NCBI GenBank assembly: GCA_022702545.1
Contig: JAHRBC010000001.1
Coordinates: 9,424,001 to 9,488,000, forward strand
DNA length: 64,000 bases
Direction of reading: 5' to 3'
Source of the DNA: Phycomyces nitens
Lineage: Eukaryota > Mucoromycota > Mucoromycetes > Mucorales > Phycomycetaceae
A model generated the notes under the pieces. It saw only the letters and a list, made by a program, of their open reading frames with translations. It was not told the DNA's origin and searched no databases. Shown in pieces: positions 10,527 to 21,650 of the stretch. Within the stretch, counting starts at the first letter, position 1. Each line of letters starts with the position of its first letter. Made by a program: the position numbers and the translations under genes.

Positions 10527-11429
10527 ACTAAAGATCGGTGTATTTAACGCCAACGGTCTGCGGCCCAAATTGGTGAATGTGATAGATGCTTGTGAGACGA
10601 ATGATATTGACATTCTCTTTGTTACAGAGACTTTCCTGCCTGAGAGCAATTATGCTCTTCAGTGCCCTTGGATCCAGATACACAACTTTGACACTAAATT
10701 GACAACGGAAAAGCCAGTGGACGGCATATCGATCCTGATAAGACCAGACTTTCCCCATCACGTACACCCCCTCGCAATCATTAACCCCCATATTGTCTCA
10801 TGTAGGATCGATCCCTATACTATACACTGCGTATACTTCCCACCGCGATTGTCTCAACAAGAGGTCGAAGACACTGGGAAAACGGTGGGCTATTCTACTG
10901 TGCACAGTTAACTGAGAACGTGGAGAAAGCTGAAGCAAATTTGCAACTCAACACGTTTTTTTGTGATCACCTTGAAAATATTGTTTTATTGTATTTAATT
11001 GGCTCGGATATAAAGAACACACTATGGCGAGAGGAGTGGGAACAGCTACTGAAACGGTAACATAACTGCCGTTTTTTCTGATTTTAGACTGCTTTTTCTC
11101 CGCAGATTGTGGTTAAAAGGTAATGTCATCTATCCCGATTCATAAAAGTTGCATGGAATCTCTTTTCCTCTGGCAATGAGGTAGTTGTAGTACTATAGAA
11201 AGGGCTCGTAAAATTTTAGGTAACGTTGTTTATCGAAATGAGCATTTTATTTGGTGTTGAAGATGTTGCGCATTCTTGAGAAAAATAATTTTTGTCCTGT
11301 GTGAACGAAACGGTAACATAACTACCGTTTTTTGAAACCAAATTTTTGTTTTTGACATTATTAGCTGCTTTATTTTATTTGGTGTCCGTATAATAATATA
11401 AAGAAGTATAGAGAGGGCATTATAAAGAA

Positions 11430-11990
11430 TGAATTATAGAATAGAGAGGCTACTCATGGTGACGCGTCAATTATTCTTGAATATGTAGTACAGTGCAATA
11501 AAATAGAATTATTTCCGTCTGGTAGGTATTGATTGAGTCGTTGATGTTGGACGTCATCTACATTAACAATTGCAAATGTCGGTTGTAGTATATAGCCCGT
11601 TGTACAAAGTACGGGCTGCTACTTTATTTCTGCTACATACAAGTCATCGTTTGCATTGCCGTGCTCCTTCATGAGTTTTTTCTAAAGTAACAAAGTATTG
11701 ACTAAAGTCTTAATCTCTATACTAAAAGTAGAGATGAACAATACTAATGAGCTGGTTTTCATTAGTTATATTGTGATTACTAGGTAAGCATGTACAAATA
11801 GCAAGTGATTCTTACTTTGTGTTTTTACTAATACTATATTTATTTTCTACAAGGACAAGGGGGTGTTGGGTGGTGATTGTTGGTGCTAATCTTGCCGATT
11901 GGGTATTTAAATGAAAAATGCAAAGTTGAATCCGTCCGATGATGGACATTAACAATGACAGTGGAAACATCAACCTCCATAGCATTCAAA
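11430..11990 (-). pseudogene. Decayed tnp2-like transposase C-terminus in X
   Basis: The reverse strand matches the end of the transposase relic of copy Y (30235-30624). The better-preserved parallel copy at 27530-27660 reads VNVDDVQHQRLNQYLPDG, against VNVDDIQHQVRLIQYPP in Y. The intron acceptor region near 11800 (ACCTAGCAATCACAATATAA on the reverse strand) also corresponds to that of Y. Multiple stops and indels make it non-coding now. Confidence 0.55.
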
Positions 11991-14389
11991 TCAGTATGTC
12001 ACAGGTAATAACTAAACAGAACTTCATTTATACTATTCTTATGCCATGTATAACATTAATATTTAAATAGAAAAATTGACTGAAAAGCTTACACAGTTGG
12101 TCACCACTTCTCCCATTGAAAATATCCCAAAAACGAGCTTTAGTATATGTATGTGGTTACAAAAGTTTAATATTATGATACATACTCATTGCTATATTGA
12201 TATAGCCGCGAATTTCAAAGTATCTAATGAGCTTATCCAGTTTACTTATAATTCTCTCTATGAATTGAGTGGAACAGCTTTGTAATGGGCCTCGGCGATT
12301 TATTATATGAAAAAAGGTGTGTCAGGTAATTTTAAATAGTTTAAAAGAGACCGAGATATAGTCTTGCTATAAACTTGTTGGGAAAGTAAGTTGCGCAGAT
12401 TCTTAAAGTGTATCTTATGGAAAAGGTAATAATCGATTGTAACAACAATAAAATACTATACTATGATTTAACTTGTGTTTTTATTTTATCTGGCAACGCA
12501 AAAGTTATATTAAGATACAAGGGCCATTCCTTTGTTCACAATGTAAAGGATATGGTTATTATCCATGCTTGGCAAGTATCGGACAGCAAGCTATTTTATT
12601 AATATTTTTACCAAAAACCTTTGCAGTCAAATGAAGATTGATCAACCCAAAGGGACATTCAAAAGTCAATAGTTTGTTAAAGTGTTTGGTTTGTATATAT
12701 TTTTCATTTATTATAAATGGATATTTGGTACAAAAAGGGATCTATTGGACAAATACCTTGATTAGCTTGGTAAGTTAGCAATTGATACAGGTGGTGGTCT
12801 CAAAGAAAAGAGTAAACTTCATTTACATAATATGCTTTATCATTAAGATCAAAAAATACGGCACAAGAGAACCCTAAAGAATAACCTTTGTTTTTGTTAA
12901 TATTTTTCTCAAACCATCCTTTGACTATGAATCGCGGCATCAACTAAAAGCATGGTCTTATATTATCAAACACTATTTAATTGACAAGAACACTATCCTA
13001 TGGCCATAAAATAATATAATGGTCTATCACAGAATCAATATAAATATTATAGAATGCTGTGCACCAAAAGACTTGGAAAAGGCTTTACAATCAATAACCA
13101 AGCTCATAAATAAATAATAGAGAATAATAAAGTAAGTTGACTCTTTAATATATGTTTTGAATACACATTATAGTTAATACAATATTATTTATCACAATAT
13201 AGCAGCAAAGTGCAAGTCGTTCTTTTCTTTTTTGAAGATGAGATGTTGCAACTTGGTGATGGCGTCGAATTAGCAATCATGACAGATGTGCAACGGGTGA
13301 TTGCTTTGTTGATCATCTATTGCTAATCTAATGCCAATATGATATTTCTACTCTTTAATATAGCTCTATACCGCCAAAAATGAGTATTGTGTAAGTGCTA
13401 AGCAATAAAACAAGGGTTTAAGATTGTTCTTTTAGGCGACTCTTATTGGCCCTGTAGCATTTTTTAGCATATGCTTAGTGTGCTTTCTTTTTTCTTTTTT
13501 TTTGCTTCTCTTGTCTTGTCTTTGCAATGACTCTTTGAATTAAAACCAAATGAGCCTCCTTCATGTAAGATCGGCACGGTTATAAACACCTGATTGACAT
13601 CCCGATTGAACCATCTTTAGCTCGATTACCTTTGATTTAGGAATGAAATGCAGCTCGCTCTTTTTTCCCGCAGAAACAAAAGAGCGAAAACTTTTTACGG
13701 CTATATTACAATACGGTTTGTCCTTTTTACACTTGGCAATCTCTGTAAGATATACACTTTTCTTTTCTAATGAGCTGATTACTCTGTTTGCTACAATGAG
13801 ATTCGAATCAGTTTTGAATCATATGATTTGAATATGCCAAAGTTGATTTTCTATGGTAAGACGATTGTCTAATAATTATATTATTCTTCAACTAATTTTT
13901 CAGTACATATTCTATTGACCTCCTATTACATATAGTGTTTATTTCTGGAGATCCCTTTCAGTATAATCATTCAAAACAAGAGGCATGGTATAGTAATTGA
14001 CAAGCATAATATATACTTGTAAGCAATACAAAATAATGTACTAGGTTTATATGATCACTTCTTTTTCTAACCACAATGAATTTTTAGCAATTGATGAATG
14101 CTAAGGATCATCTAATGTATATCAACGTAGTATTATTATGCGTGTATAGCTTATAACAAAGGTTTGTGCTATATATGTTTTATAATATTAAATAGCATTA
14201 GTTTTAAGTATTTTTCTATAATAATTGTGCACAAAATACGGTATGAATTAAATCAAGACATTCTATAATAAAGAATAAACCATTCTTTCAAAAGAATGCT
14301 CGTAAAAGAATAGCAGAACCCATTATCAAATAGAGTACTATAAAAGAGAGGTTATAGTGTATAACGGAAGAATTTTTGGTTGGATAAAA

Positions 14390-14738
14390 AAACGGTAGTT
14401 ATGTTACCAAAACGGTAGTTATCTGCCGTTTTTTTATTAGCAAAAAACGATAGCTACTACCAAACTCGCCTTACACAGGGTCATATCCACCGTTTTGCCC
14501 CACCAAACAAACGGTAGCAATGTTACCAAAACGGCAGATAACTACCGTTTTTTTAGTGAAGAAAAACAGTAGTTATGTGACCAAAACGGTAGTTATCTGC
14601 CGATTTTCGCCACTATAAAAACGGTAGCTACTACCAAATTCGCCTTACACAGGGTCATATCCACCGTTTTGCCCCACCAAAAAAACGGTAGTTATGTGAC
14701 CAAAACGGTAGATAACTGCCGATTTCTTAGCCGTAGTG
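14390..14738. repeat. Subterminal CGGTAG repeats at the right end of X
   Basis: AAAACGGTAGTTATGTGACC and close variants, in both orientations, fill this stretch. A longer unit containing TTCGCCTTACACAGGGTCAT occurs twice (about 14462 and 14639). Dense short repeats inside the termini are characteristic of CACTA elements and probably serve as transposase or accessory-protein binding sites. The same repeat block occurs inverted at 56535-56720 and in part at 27700-27880. Confidence 0.8.
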
Positions 14739-14835
14739 ACAGGAGATAATATTTTTATACTCTTATAAAACCGTAGCAAATAAAGCATATGTAACACTTG
14801 TTTCCTTTTTGTTTAAACTTCAATACACAAATACC

Positions 14836-17800
14836 ATGTCTTCTACTTCCGATGTCTACAATGAGAAGTGCTTTTGCCCTAGATGCAGTACAAGCAAGAA
14901 TGGTTACAGTCTTGTCCAGAAACTGACTGCTCAACGTCATGCAAAGAGAGCAAGATTAGAGCGTCTTGAAAATTGCGAAAGGGGCAAGTTACTTTTGTAA
15001 ACACTCTATGAATTGTATCATAATATATTTTACTAGAAATCTCCTCTCAACGCAATATGATAGATGTTGATTTTGAACGTAAGGATTATTTATTGGCATA
15101 GCAATAGAAACTAAATAACTACTATATTCTATATCTGGCTACCTTGTTCCATAAAGTTGGGTCCTCAGATGTACTTGGTGATCAGGAGAACTCGCCGTTT
15201 TTGGAAGCCAATCCTTTTGCCGATCATGGCGAAATTGGTGCTGACAATGAGGCTAATGCCGATGCCGATGCTGATGCTGATGCCGATGAGAATGAGGTGG
15301 ACGGTGGTGATGATGACGACGAGGGCGATTTGGAAGAGATCGAAGTTGAGGAGTTGGATGGTGAAGGTCAGTGTTAAATAGAGAAAAAGCCTAAAAAATT
15401 GGGTGTTAATATTTTCCATTTTAAAATAGATCCTTTTGCCTCCCCCAAATGCCTGAAAACCCAGTGCACAGGTTCATCGCCATTTCTGTTGTCCTGTTTG
15501 CATCCCGTTATGTGGTTGACAAGGGCGCCGTTGTCTTGATCGAGTTTGTCAACAAGCTCTTGACAATCTATGATCAAGATTTCCAACTGCCCACAAGCCT
15601 GCTTGGTCTGCAGCGCATGACAGGATTTTCAGCCATGTCCCAAGGAATAAGGAAATCTGCTGTGTGCCAGGATTGTCACAAGGTGTACGAGGAAGCTGGG
15701 TCTGTTCCCCTTCGGTGCGATTTCCAGAAGCCAGGAGCACGTTCCTCTTGCGATTCCCAGTTGATGAAGGTGTCATCATCAGGTGCTTTGGTAGCCAGAC
15801 GCCAATACAACTACCATTCTGTCAAGCAGGCGTTGAGAGTGTTTTTCCTCCGCCCAGATTTTGAAGCAAGAATCCGCCATTGGAACAAGGAGCTGAAGGT
15901 CGAAGACACGATGTGCGATGTGTACAACGGCGCCATGTGGAAGGAGCTCAAGGACTCTAATGGTGTTTCTTTCGTCCAAGACCCACGTTCTCTCATGCTG
16001 ACATTGAACGTTGACTGGTTCCAGCCGTTCGATGGGGTGACCTATTCCTGTGGTGCGATCTACTTGGCCGTCAGCAATCTTCCTAGGGCTGAGCGATTCA
16101 AGGCAGAGAACATCATTCTTGTTGGACTTATGCCTGGGCCCAAGGAACCAAAATCTGACAAGATCAACCACTATCTCAAGCCGTTGGTGGACGATTTGGA
16201 AGAGCTGTACGTTGGTGTGAAGATGCGAACTGCCGAGTGTTCATCAGGTGTTACCGTCCATGCTGCATTGTTTATGGTGGCGTGCGACATTCCAGCTGCC
16301 AGAAAGACGAGTGGGTTTACTTCCCACAACAGCACCCATGCATGCTTCAAGTGTAGTCGTGGTTTCTCTCGTTTGGATGGAACAAACAGCATTGACTTTC
16401 GTGGCTTCGACTCTGCACAGTGGTCCCTTCGCAGTGGTGTCGAAAATCGGTTGCATGCTGAGGTGTGGAAGAGTGCCAGTACGCCCTCAGAAAGGCATCA
16501 GCTGGAAATCGAAAATGGCGTTTGATGGTCCCAGTTGCATCGCCTTGGATACTTTGACGTTGTTCGCTGCACGATCATTGATCCCATGCACAATCTCTTC
16601 TTGGGTACGGCCAAGTGAATGGTCAAGAGGTGGATTGACGATGGCCTGATCACAGACCGTGATCTTGCTGCCATGCAAAAGACTGCCAAGTCTATGGTTC
16701 TGCCGGCCGATTATGCTGTCCTCAAAGGCAAGATCGGAAAAGGCTTTTCCTACATGAAAGCAGACGAGTGGAAGTCCTGGGTCCTCGTATACTCTCCAGT
16801 CCTGTTGAAAGGTGTGCTCCCTCCTGACAACTTCAACAACTGGATCAGCTTCGTTGATGCCTGCCGCCTTTTGGTCAAGCCAGCAATCTCGTTTTCCAAG
16901 GCAACCGATGCCCACGATTTTCTGGAAACGTTCGGTCAAAGATGTCAGTCCCTATATCCTGCGAATCTTCTCACTTGTAACATGCACCTACACCTTCATC
17001 TTCATACCATTATTCGTGATTTTGGACCAGTGTATGGTTATTGGCTGTTTTCATTTGAGAGATACAATGGATTGTTAAAAAACATCAAGACCAACAGACG
17101 AGACGGCTTTGAGTCCACCTACATGAAGAACTTTATTAATGATGCATACAAGGGCGATTATGTATCTTCTGTTCTTCAATGTCCCAGTCAAACCCCCTTC
17201 CGCCCCTTTATGTCCAAGCTTACCTCCTCCTCCTATGCCCCATCCTATGCCCCATCCCATGCCTCCTCCCATGCCTCCTCCTATGCCCCCTCCTATGCCA
17301 TGTCTCAAGGCCCTTTCCGGTTGAGAGCATTTATGCAAGCCTCTATGAATCCACTCTCTATCAAAGGCAACGAACCTCTCCCTCCTTCTGCGTTGCCACT
17401 CTCTATGAAACCGTATGAATCAATGAACAACCTTGAATATCCCTATCTCTTGGAACACTATAAGCTTGTATATGCAAAGCCAGATTTAGTGGATTACCGA
17501 CATGCCTCATCTTCGCCGTATTTTGTTGACAACCAAATATGCAAGATCGCGTCTATCGATCTCCTTGGCCAGTCATACAAAGGCAAGAAGGGTACTGTCG
17601 GTCATGGTTCTTATGTTCAAGCTCTGTTCTCTGGAAATGACGACGAAAATCCGACTGCGTACACAGGCGAGATTCAATATATGTTTGTCCATTCCCAGTC
17701 TATGCCCCCTATGTCTCATGGCCGACTAAATCGTCATCACAATAAGCAACATGTTTTCGCGTACGTTTGCTGGTTTGTCTTTGATTCCGAGCGTACAAGA

Positions 17801-17968
17801 GAACATGAAAGTGTTGACATTTGTAGGCCACAATTTTCTCCAGCCAACTACCACAGTATTGTGCCTGTACATCGCATTCTGTTAGAAGTAGCACTGGCTG
17901 AACATATGACCCAAAATAATGTAAAGAAAATACTGGTTATCCCTTTACCTAAAAAAATATATGCTTAA
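14836..17968 (+). pseudogene. E2 tnp2-like transposase, broken
   Basis: Exons fit 14836-14983 (unusual GC donor, GCAAGT), 15037-15078, 15157-15366 and 15430-17968. Exon 1 has the Cys-rich KCFCPRC...QRH module; exon 3 is a Asp/Glu-rich repeat. Exon 4 carries the family motifs NVDWFQPFDG, GLMPGPKEPK, IDPMHNLFLG and GPVYGYWLFSFERYNG. Three lesions are visible. A missing base just before the MPENP start puts exon 4 out of frame with exon 3. In-frame TGA codons replace Arg at 16523-16525 (CGA in E3) and at 16616-16618. A Ser/Ala/Pro/Tyr-rich low-complexity insert at 17220-17310 separates the catalytic part from the C-terminus. E2 would need a transposase supplied by another copy. Confidence 0.88.
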
Positions 17969-18113
17969 GTTTTAATAAAATATGTCTTTACTCATTTTTA
18001 AACAAGATTGCATACCAGAATAAAATAAACAAGTATAGGATTTGAATGAGTCTTTAGGATTGAGTGCATGAGAGGAGCAAAGATGAGGTTTTTTTTATTT
18101 TTTTTAAATTTTT

Positions 18114-19324
18114 TTAATTTCTAACGGCCCATTCAGGCGGGGGAGGGACCATTCCCTCCGGGACTGCTACTTCGTCGACGCAGCCAAACTTTCGACGAAG
18201 CATCTGACGATGTCTTGTTCCCAAGCCGGCAAGCACGTAGTCATCGACGAGTTCAAAGAAATGATTGAACTAAAATATTCATTAGTATTCTATAAAAATA
18301 ATAAACAATATTCTTTGCGAATTTATTTACCTCATCGCTTCATCAGCTTGGGCGCGCAGTGAGGATGCGACGCCCGAACGAAGCATCGCTCCCCTCATCG
18401 TCAGACTCACCCTCAGACATTGCTGCCTTTTGGATGAGATTGCTGCAGTCCCGGTCCATTTCTTGGTCAATCGCCGCCTTGTTATTGGAGTATGCCTCCC
18501 GGCGGCGAGTGAGATGCTGATGAAATATATGATTGTCAATTGAGTTAATAGGAATCCTTTTCATAATAAAAATAATAACTCACATCCGCCTGACTGCCAT
18601 TTCTTCTTGAGCGAGCATTCGCTTCTGCTCGCTTCTCAAAAGACTTCTTCTCCTGAGTCCGCCTTCCATTGAAGTTGGTGTATATATACTGGCGGAGGTC
18701 AGGGTACCTCAACCCAGACTCGAGAAACCTTGGCTGGAGATAGGCCATTATCTCGAGTACCAACTCTTTGTTGGGACTCTCGTTAAAGGCCACGTCCGTT
18801 CTCCAGCTAGGCTTTCGGTTGTTAGCCTCAACCAAGTCTGGGTTGTTGGACCTGAAGTTTTGGGTCTTCAGGTAGCATCTGATGAAGCCCTAATATATTT
18901 TTAGAAGGTATTAGACTAGCAATATATTTCAATAGTATATACTCACATATGCGCGGTTGGTTTCCTGCATTTGAGGAGCTTCAAACGCAGCAAGTGCAAC
19001 CACAGTGGGGGAGAGAGGAGCAGCAGCAACGGGAGCAGCAACAATGAGGGCAGCAACAATGGGGGCAGCAGCAACGGAAGCAGCAGCAACAGGGGCAGAA
19101 GAAGTTGCCCCAGGGACATTTCCAAAACCATCCAAGATGGCAATGGTACTGGCACCATCTTGGATGATAACACCAAGCCTGGTGTCCATAGTGGCTAGCC
19201 TGGTGCCAACAGAACGCACCTCTCCAGTCACATTGGACAAACCAGCCTCCACACTGGTCAATCTGTCCATCAATTCCCTGAACTCGTCGGTTGTTTGAGG
19301 AGCAATTGCACGTCTGTTTGCCAT
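18114..19324 (-). pseudogene. E2 accessory protein gene with two nonsense codons
   Basis: Exons are 19324-18947, 18889-18584 (306 nt), 18516-18331 and 18269-18114, all phase 0. Exon 1 encodes a polar region then an Ala/Val-rich repeat. Exon 2 has KPSWRTDVAFNESPNKELVL and a basic end. Exon 3 carries MSEGESDDEGSDASF. The signature PSWRSDE reads PS-stop-stop-SDE because two adjacent codons are TGA (about 18342-18347). Other copies have TGG and AGA there. Exon 4 is otherwise open to its TAA. It is convergent with the transposase: stops are 146 bp apart. In E2 it is non-functional unless the truncated product suffices. Confidence 0.82.
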
Positions 19325-19742
19325 AATCTACAAAATATCAAATAATAATTTTCAATTGTTAATTGTCTTTATTTCATGGGATCTCATATAAAATATGTAA
19401 TGTCTTATACATACAATTGATATTTGTTTTATTGAAAGGTTTTGGGAAGCAGAAGGGTGTGTTGTGTGTGAACAGGCCTTTGAGAATATAAAATACAGAG
19501 TATTTATAAAAAAAGAGTTTGATGAGCGGATCCAAACACTTCTTGTACACACTAATGAATGGCTCCATTTGTTTTTAGATTCTATCCATTACACCTATTC
19601 TGTCTCTGTTTCAAATTATATATCCTTGTATTCTTTTCTTTTTTGCTCTTTTTTCCTTTCCCTCGTTTCCTATATCCGGGCCCATTTTTTCTTTCTTTTT
19701 TACACCTCTTTACACTAAAAAATCGGCGGCTTCTTTATAAAC

Positions 19743-21650
19743 ATGCGCTCATTCCAATACATCCTGCCTGCATTGCTCATCCAAACAATCTGTGGTCAGT
19801 TGAATGTGCCTTTAGCATCTCGCAAATTATCCTGACTCTCTTTTTTTTTATTTTATAGACCTCCTCAACTCACACAGCTTTATTATATGGTTCAATCATC
19901 AATATTGGGCTAAAAAAATCTTTTTGTGTCAAACGATTTTCTATTCTAACGTTGCTTATTTTATTGTAGACCACACCACCAATCACCCCATCTACCTCTT
20001 CCTTCATGTACGATTGTAATCATAATGGTAATATCTTTTTTTGGTCTTTATATTTTTTATAATATTATTCTGATCCTCTCTTTTTATCTTATAGCCTTCC
20101 GCCACTCACACAGTCTATTATATTGGTATCGTCATCAGTGTCATGGTAAAAAAGAACCTTTTGGTGTCAAACTTTTTTTTTCTCTAACATTGTTTATTCT
20201 ACTTGGGTCACCCCCATCACACCCTGTCCGTCTCTTCCATCATCTACAACTGGTTATCATAATGGTAATGTCATTTCTTGGTCTATACTTTTCTATAATA
20301 TTATTGTTATTCTCTCTTTTTATTTTATAGACATATTCCGTTCACATGCCTATTATATGGTATGGTCATCAGTGGCATGGTAAAAAATCGTGTCAAATAA
20401 TTTTCCCCTTTAACGTTTCTTATTCTACTATAGACCACCGCCATCAATCACCCCATCTGGCTCCCCCATCATCCTCAACTGTTATCATAATGGTAATGCT
20501 GTCTCTTAGTCTTTCTACTTTCCATAACACTATTCTGATTCTCTCTTTTTATATTATAGATCTCCTCTACTCAAACGGTCTATTATATGGTATCGTCATT
20601 GATGGCTTGGTAAAAAATATTTTCGTGTCAAACTATTTTATCCTCTAACGTTTCTTATTCTACTATAGACCGCCGCCATCAATCACCCCATCTGGCTTCC
20701 CCATCATCCTCAACTGTTATCATAATGGTAATGCTGTCTCTTAGTCTTTATACTTTCCATAACACTATTCTGATTCTCTCTTTTTATCTTATAGACCTCC
20801 TCTACTGAAACGGTCTATTATATGGTATCGTCATTGGTGGCTTGGTAAAAAATATTTTTGTGTCAAACTATTTTATCCTCTAACGTTTCTTATTCTACTA
20901 TAGACCGCCGCCATCAATCACCCCATCTGGCTTCCCCATCATCCTCAACTGTTATCATAACGGTAATGCTGTCTCTTAGTCTTTATACTTTCCATAACAC
21001 TATTCTGATTCTCTTTTTTTATCTTATAGACCTCCTCTACTCAAACGGTCTATTATATGGTATCGTCATTGGTGGCTTGGTAAAAACTCTTCGTGTCAAA
21101 CTATTTTCTCCTTTAACGTTTCTTATTCTACTATAGACCGCCACCATCACTGTCCACCCCATCTGGCCCCTTCATCATCTACGACTGGTTATCATAATGG
21201 TAATGCCTTTTCTTGGTCTTTATCTCTTTCCATAATATTATTCTGGCTATTTACTAATATTGTTCTATACTCTTAATAAGAATCTATTGTTGGTCATCAC
21301 GTAACATCCCTCTACTTAATTGTCAACTCTGTTTCTGGTATGTAAATCAATTATTCTATTACCCAATTCACCCATACTAATTTACTTTACCCCATCTCTA
21401 GTCAATCTAATCATACAAGATGCCATGCCATGCCGCACAACTCAGCCCCACTTTGTCCATTCTTATCCATCCCTTACAATGTAAGTATAAAATACCTCGC
21501 ATCTTGAACAACACCCGCACTCTTGAATATATGTCACTAATATAACTTTTATTGTATTAGAATACTGCCGCAACCACCCAAATCGCCATCGGTCCCTATT
21601 TTCAGGTATTGTTCAGTAGTGAAGCACCCGATCCAAGTAGTATCAAGTAG
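19743..21650 (+). CDS. E2 third gene: signal-peptide exon plus tandem micro-exons
   Basis: I do not recognise the protein. A TATA-like TTTATAAAC precedes ATG 19743. Exon 1 (19743-19794) encodes MRSFQYILPALLIQTICG, a good signal peptide. Exon A (19859-19908; 50 nt) and exon B (19970-20027; 58 nt, ending DCNHNG) follow in frame. The A-intron-B-intron block then repeats about six times to 21240. Two downstream exons and a last exon ending GPYFQVLFSSEAPDPSSIK-stop complete the model, with AATAAA near 21720. The repeated copies lose the frame (59 nt B exons with TAA; one lost acceptor near 20209), so only some splice forms could be translated. Divergent from the accessory gene. Coding status uncertain. 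Confidence 0.45.
19859..21240 (+). repeat. Tandem exon-intron array, about 235 bp unit, about 6 copies
   Basis: The marker CATAATGGTAATG recurs near 20021, 20258, 20485, 20721, 20956 and 21192, a period of 227-237 bp. Each unit contains an exon-like 50 nt block, a GTAAAAA...CTATAG intron-like block of 55-60 nt, an exon-like 58-63 nt block, and a GTAATG...TTATAG intron-like block of about 70 nt. The splice signals are conserved in nearly all copies although the reading frame is not. Two copies of the same unit occur in E3 (43430-43960). Confidence 0.85.

Larger units (their letters stand above)
11020..14738 (-). mobile_element. X: second-family CACTA relic nested in E2
   Basis: Ends are CACTATGGCGAGAG on the left and CACTACGGCTAAGA on the inverted right. 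ACA is duplicated at 11017-11019 and 14739-14741. It is 3719 bp. Both ends are rich in CGGTAGTTATG-type repeats (11034-11330 and 14390-14738). The inside is degraded. The stretch 11430-11990 is a minus-strand relic of a tnp2 C-terminus, and 13490-13830 resembles the accessory-gene end of the related copy at 56535. I see no intact gene in 12000-14370. Confidence 0.88.

Noticed and set aside
12076..12285. 69 aa ORF conserved at 26834-27043 on the other strand
   Set aside because: Both are copies of the same second-family CACTA interior; similarity reflects duplication, with no motif or codon-level conservation.
17220..17310. Low-complexity Ser/Ala/Pro/Tyr insert as a separate small ORF (ORFs at 17139-17338 on both strands)
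   Set aside because: It lies in frame within the E2 transposase; the alternative frames are by-products of the repeat CCTATGCC/CCCATGCC.
19859..21240. Regular repeats considered as a CRISPR array
   Set aside because: Unit length is about 235 bp with splice-like borders, not 25-40 bp repeats with unique spacers, and the DNA is eukaryotic.
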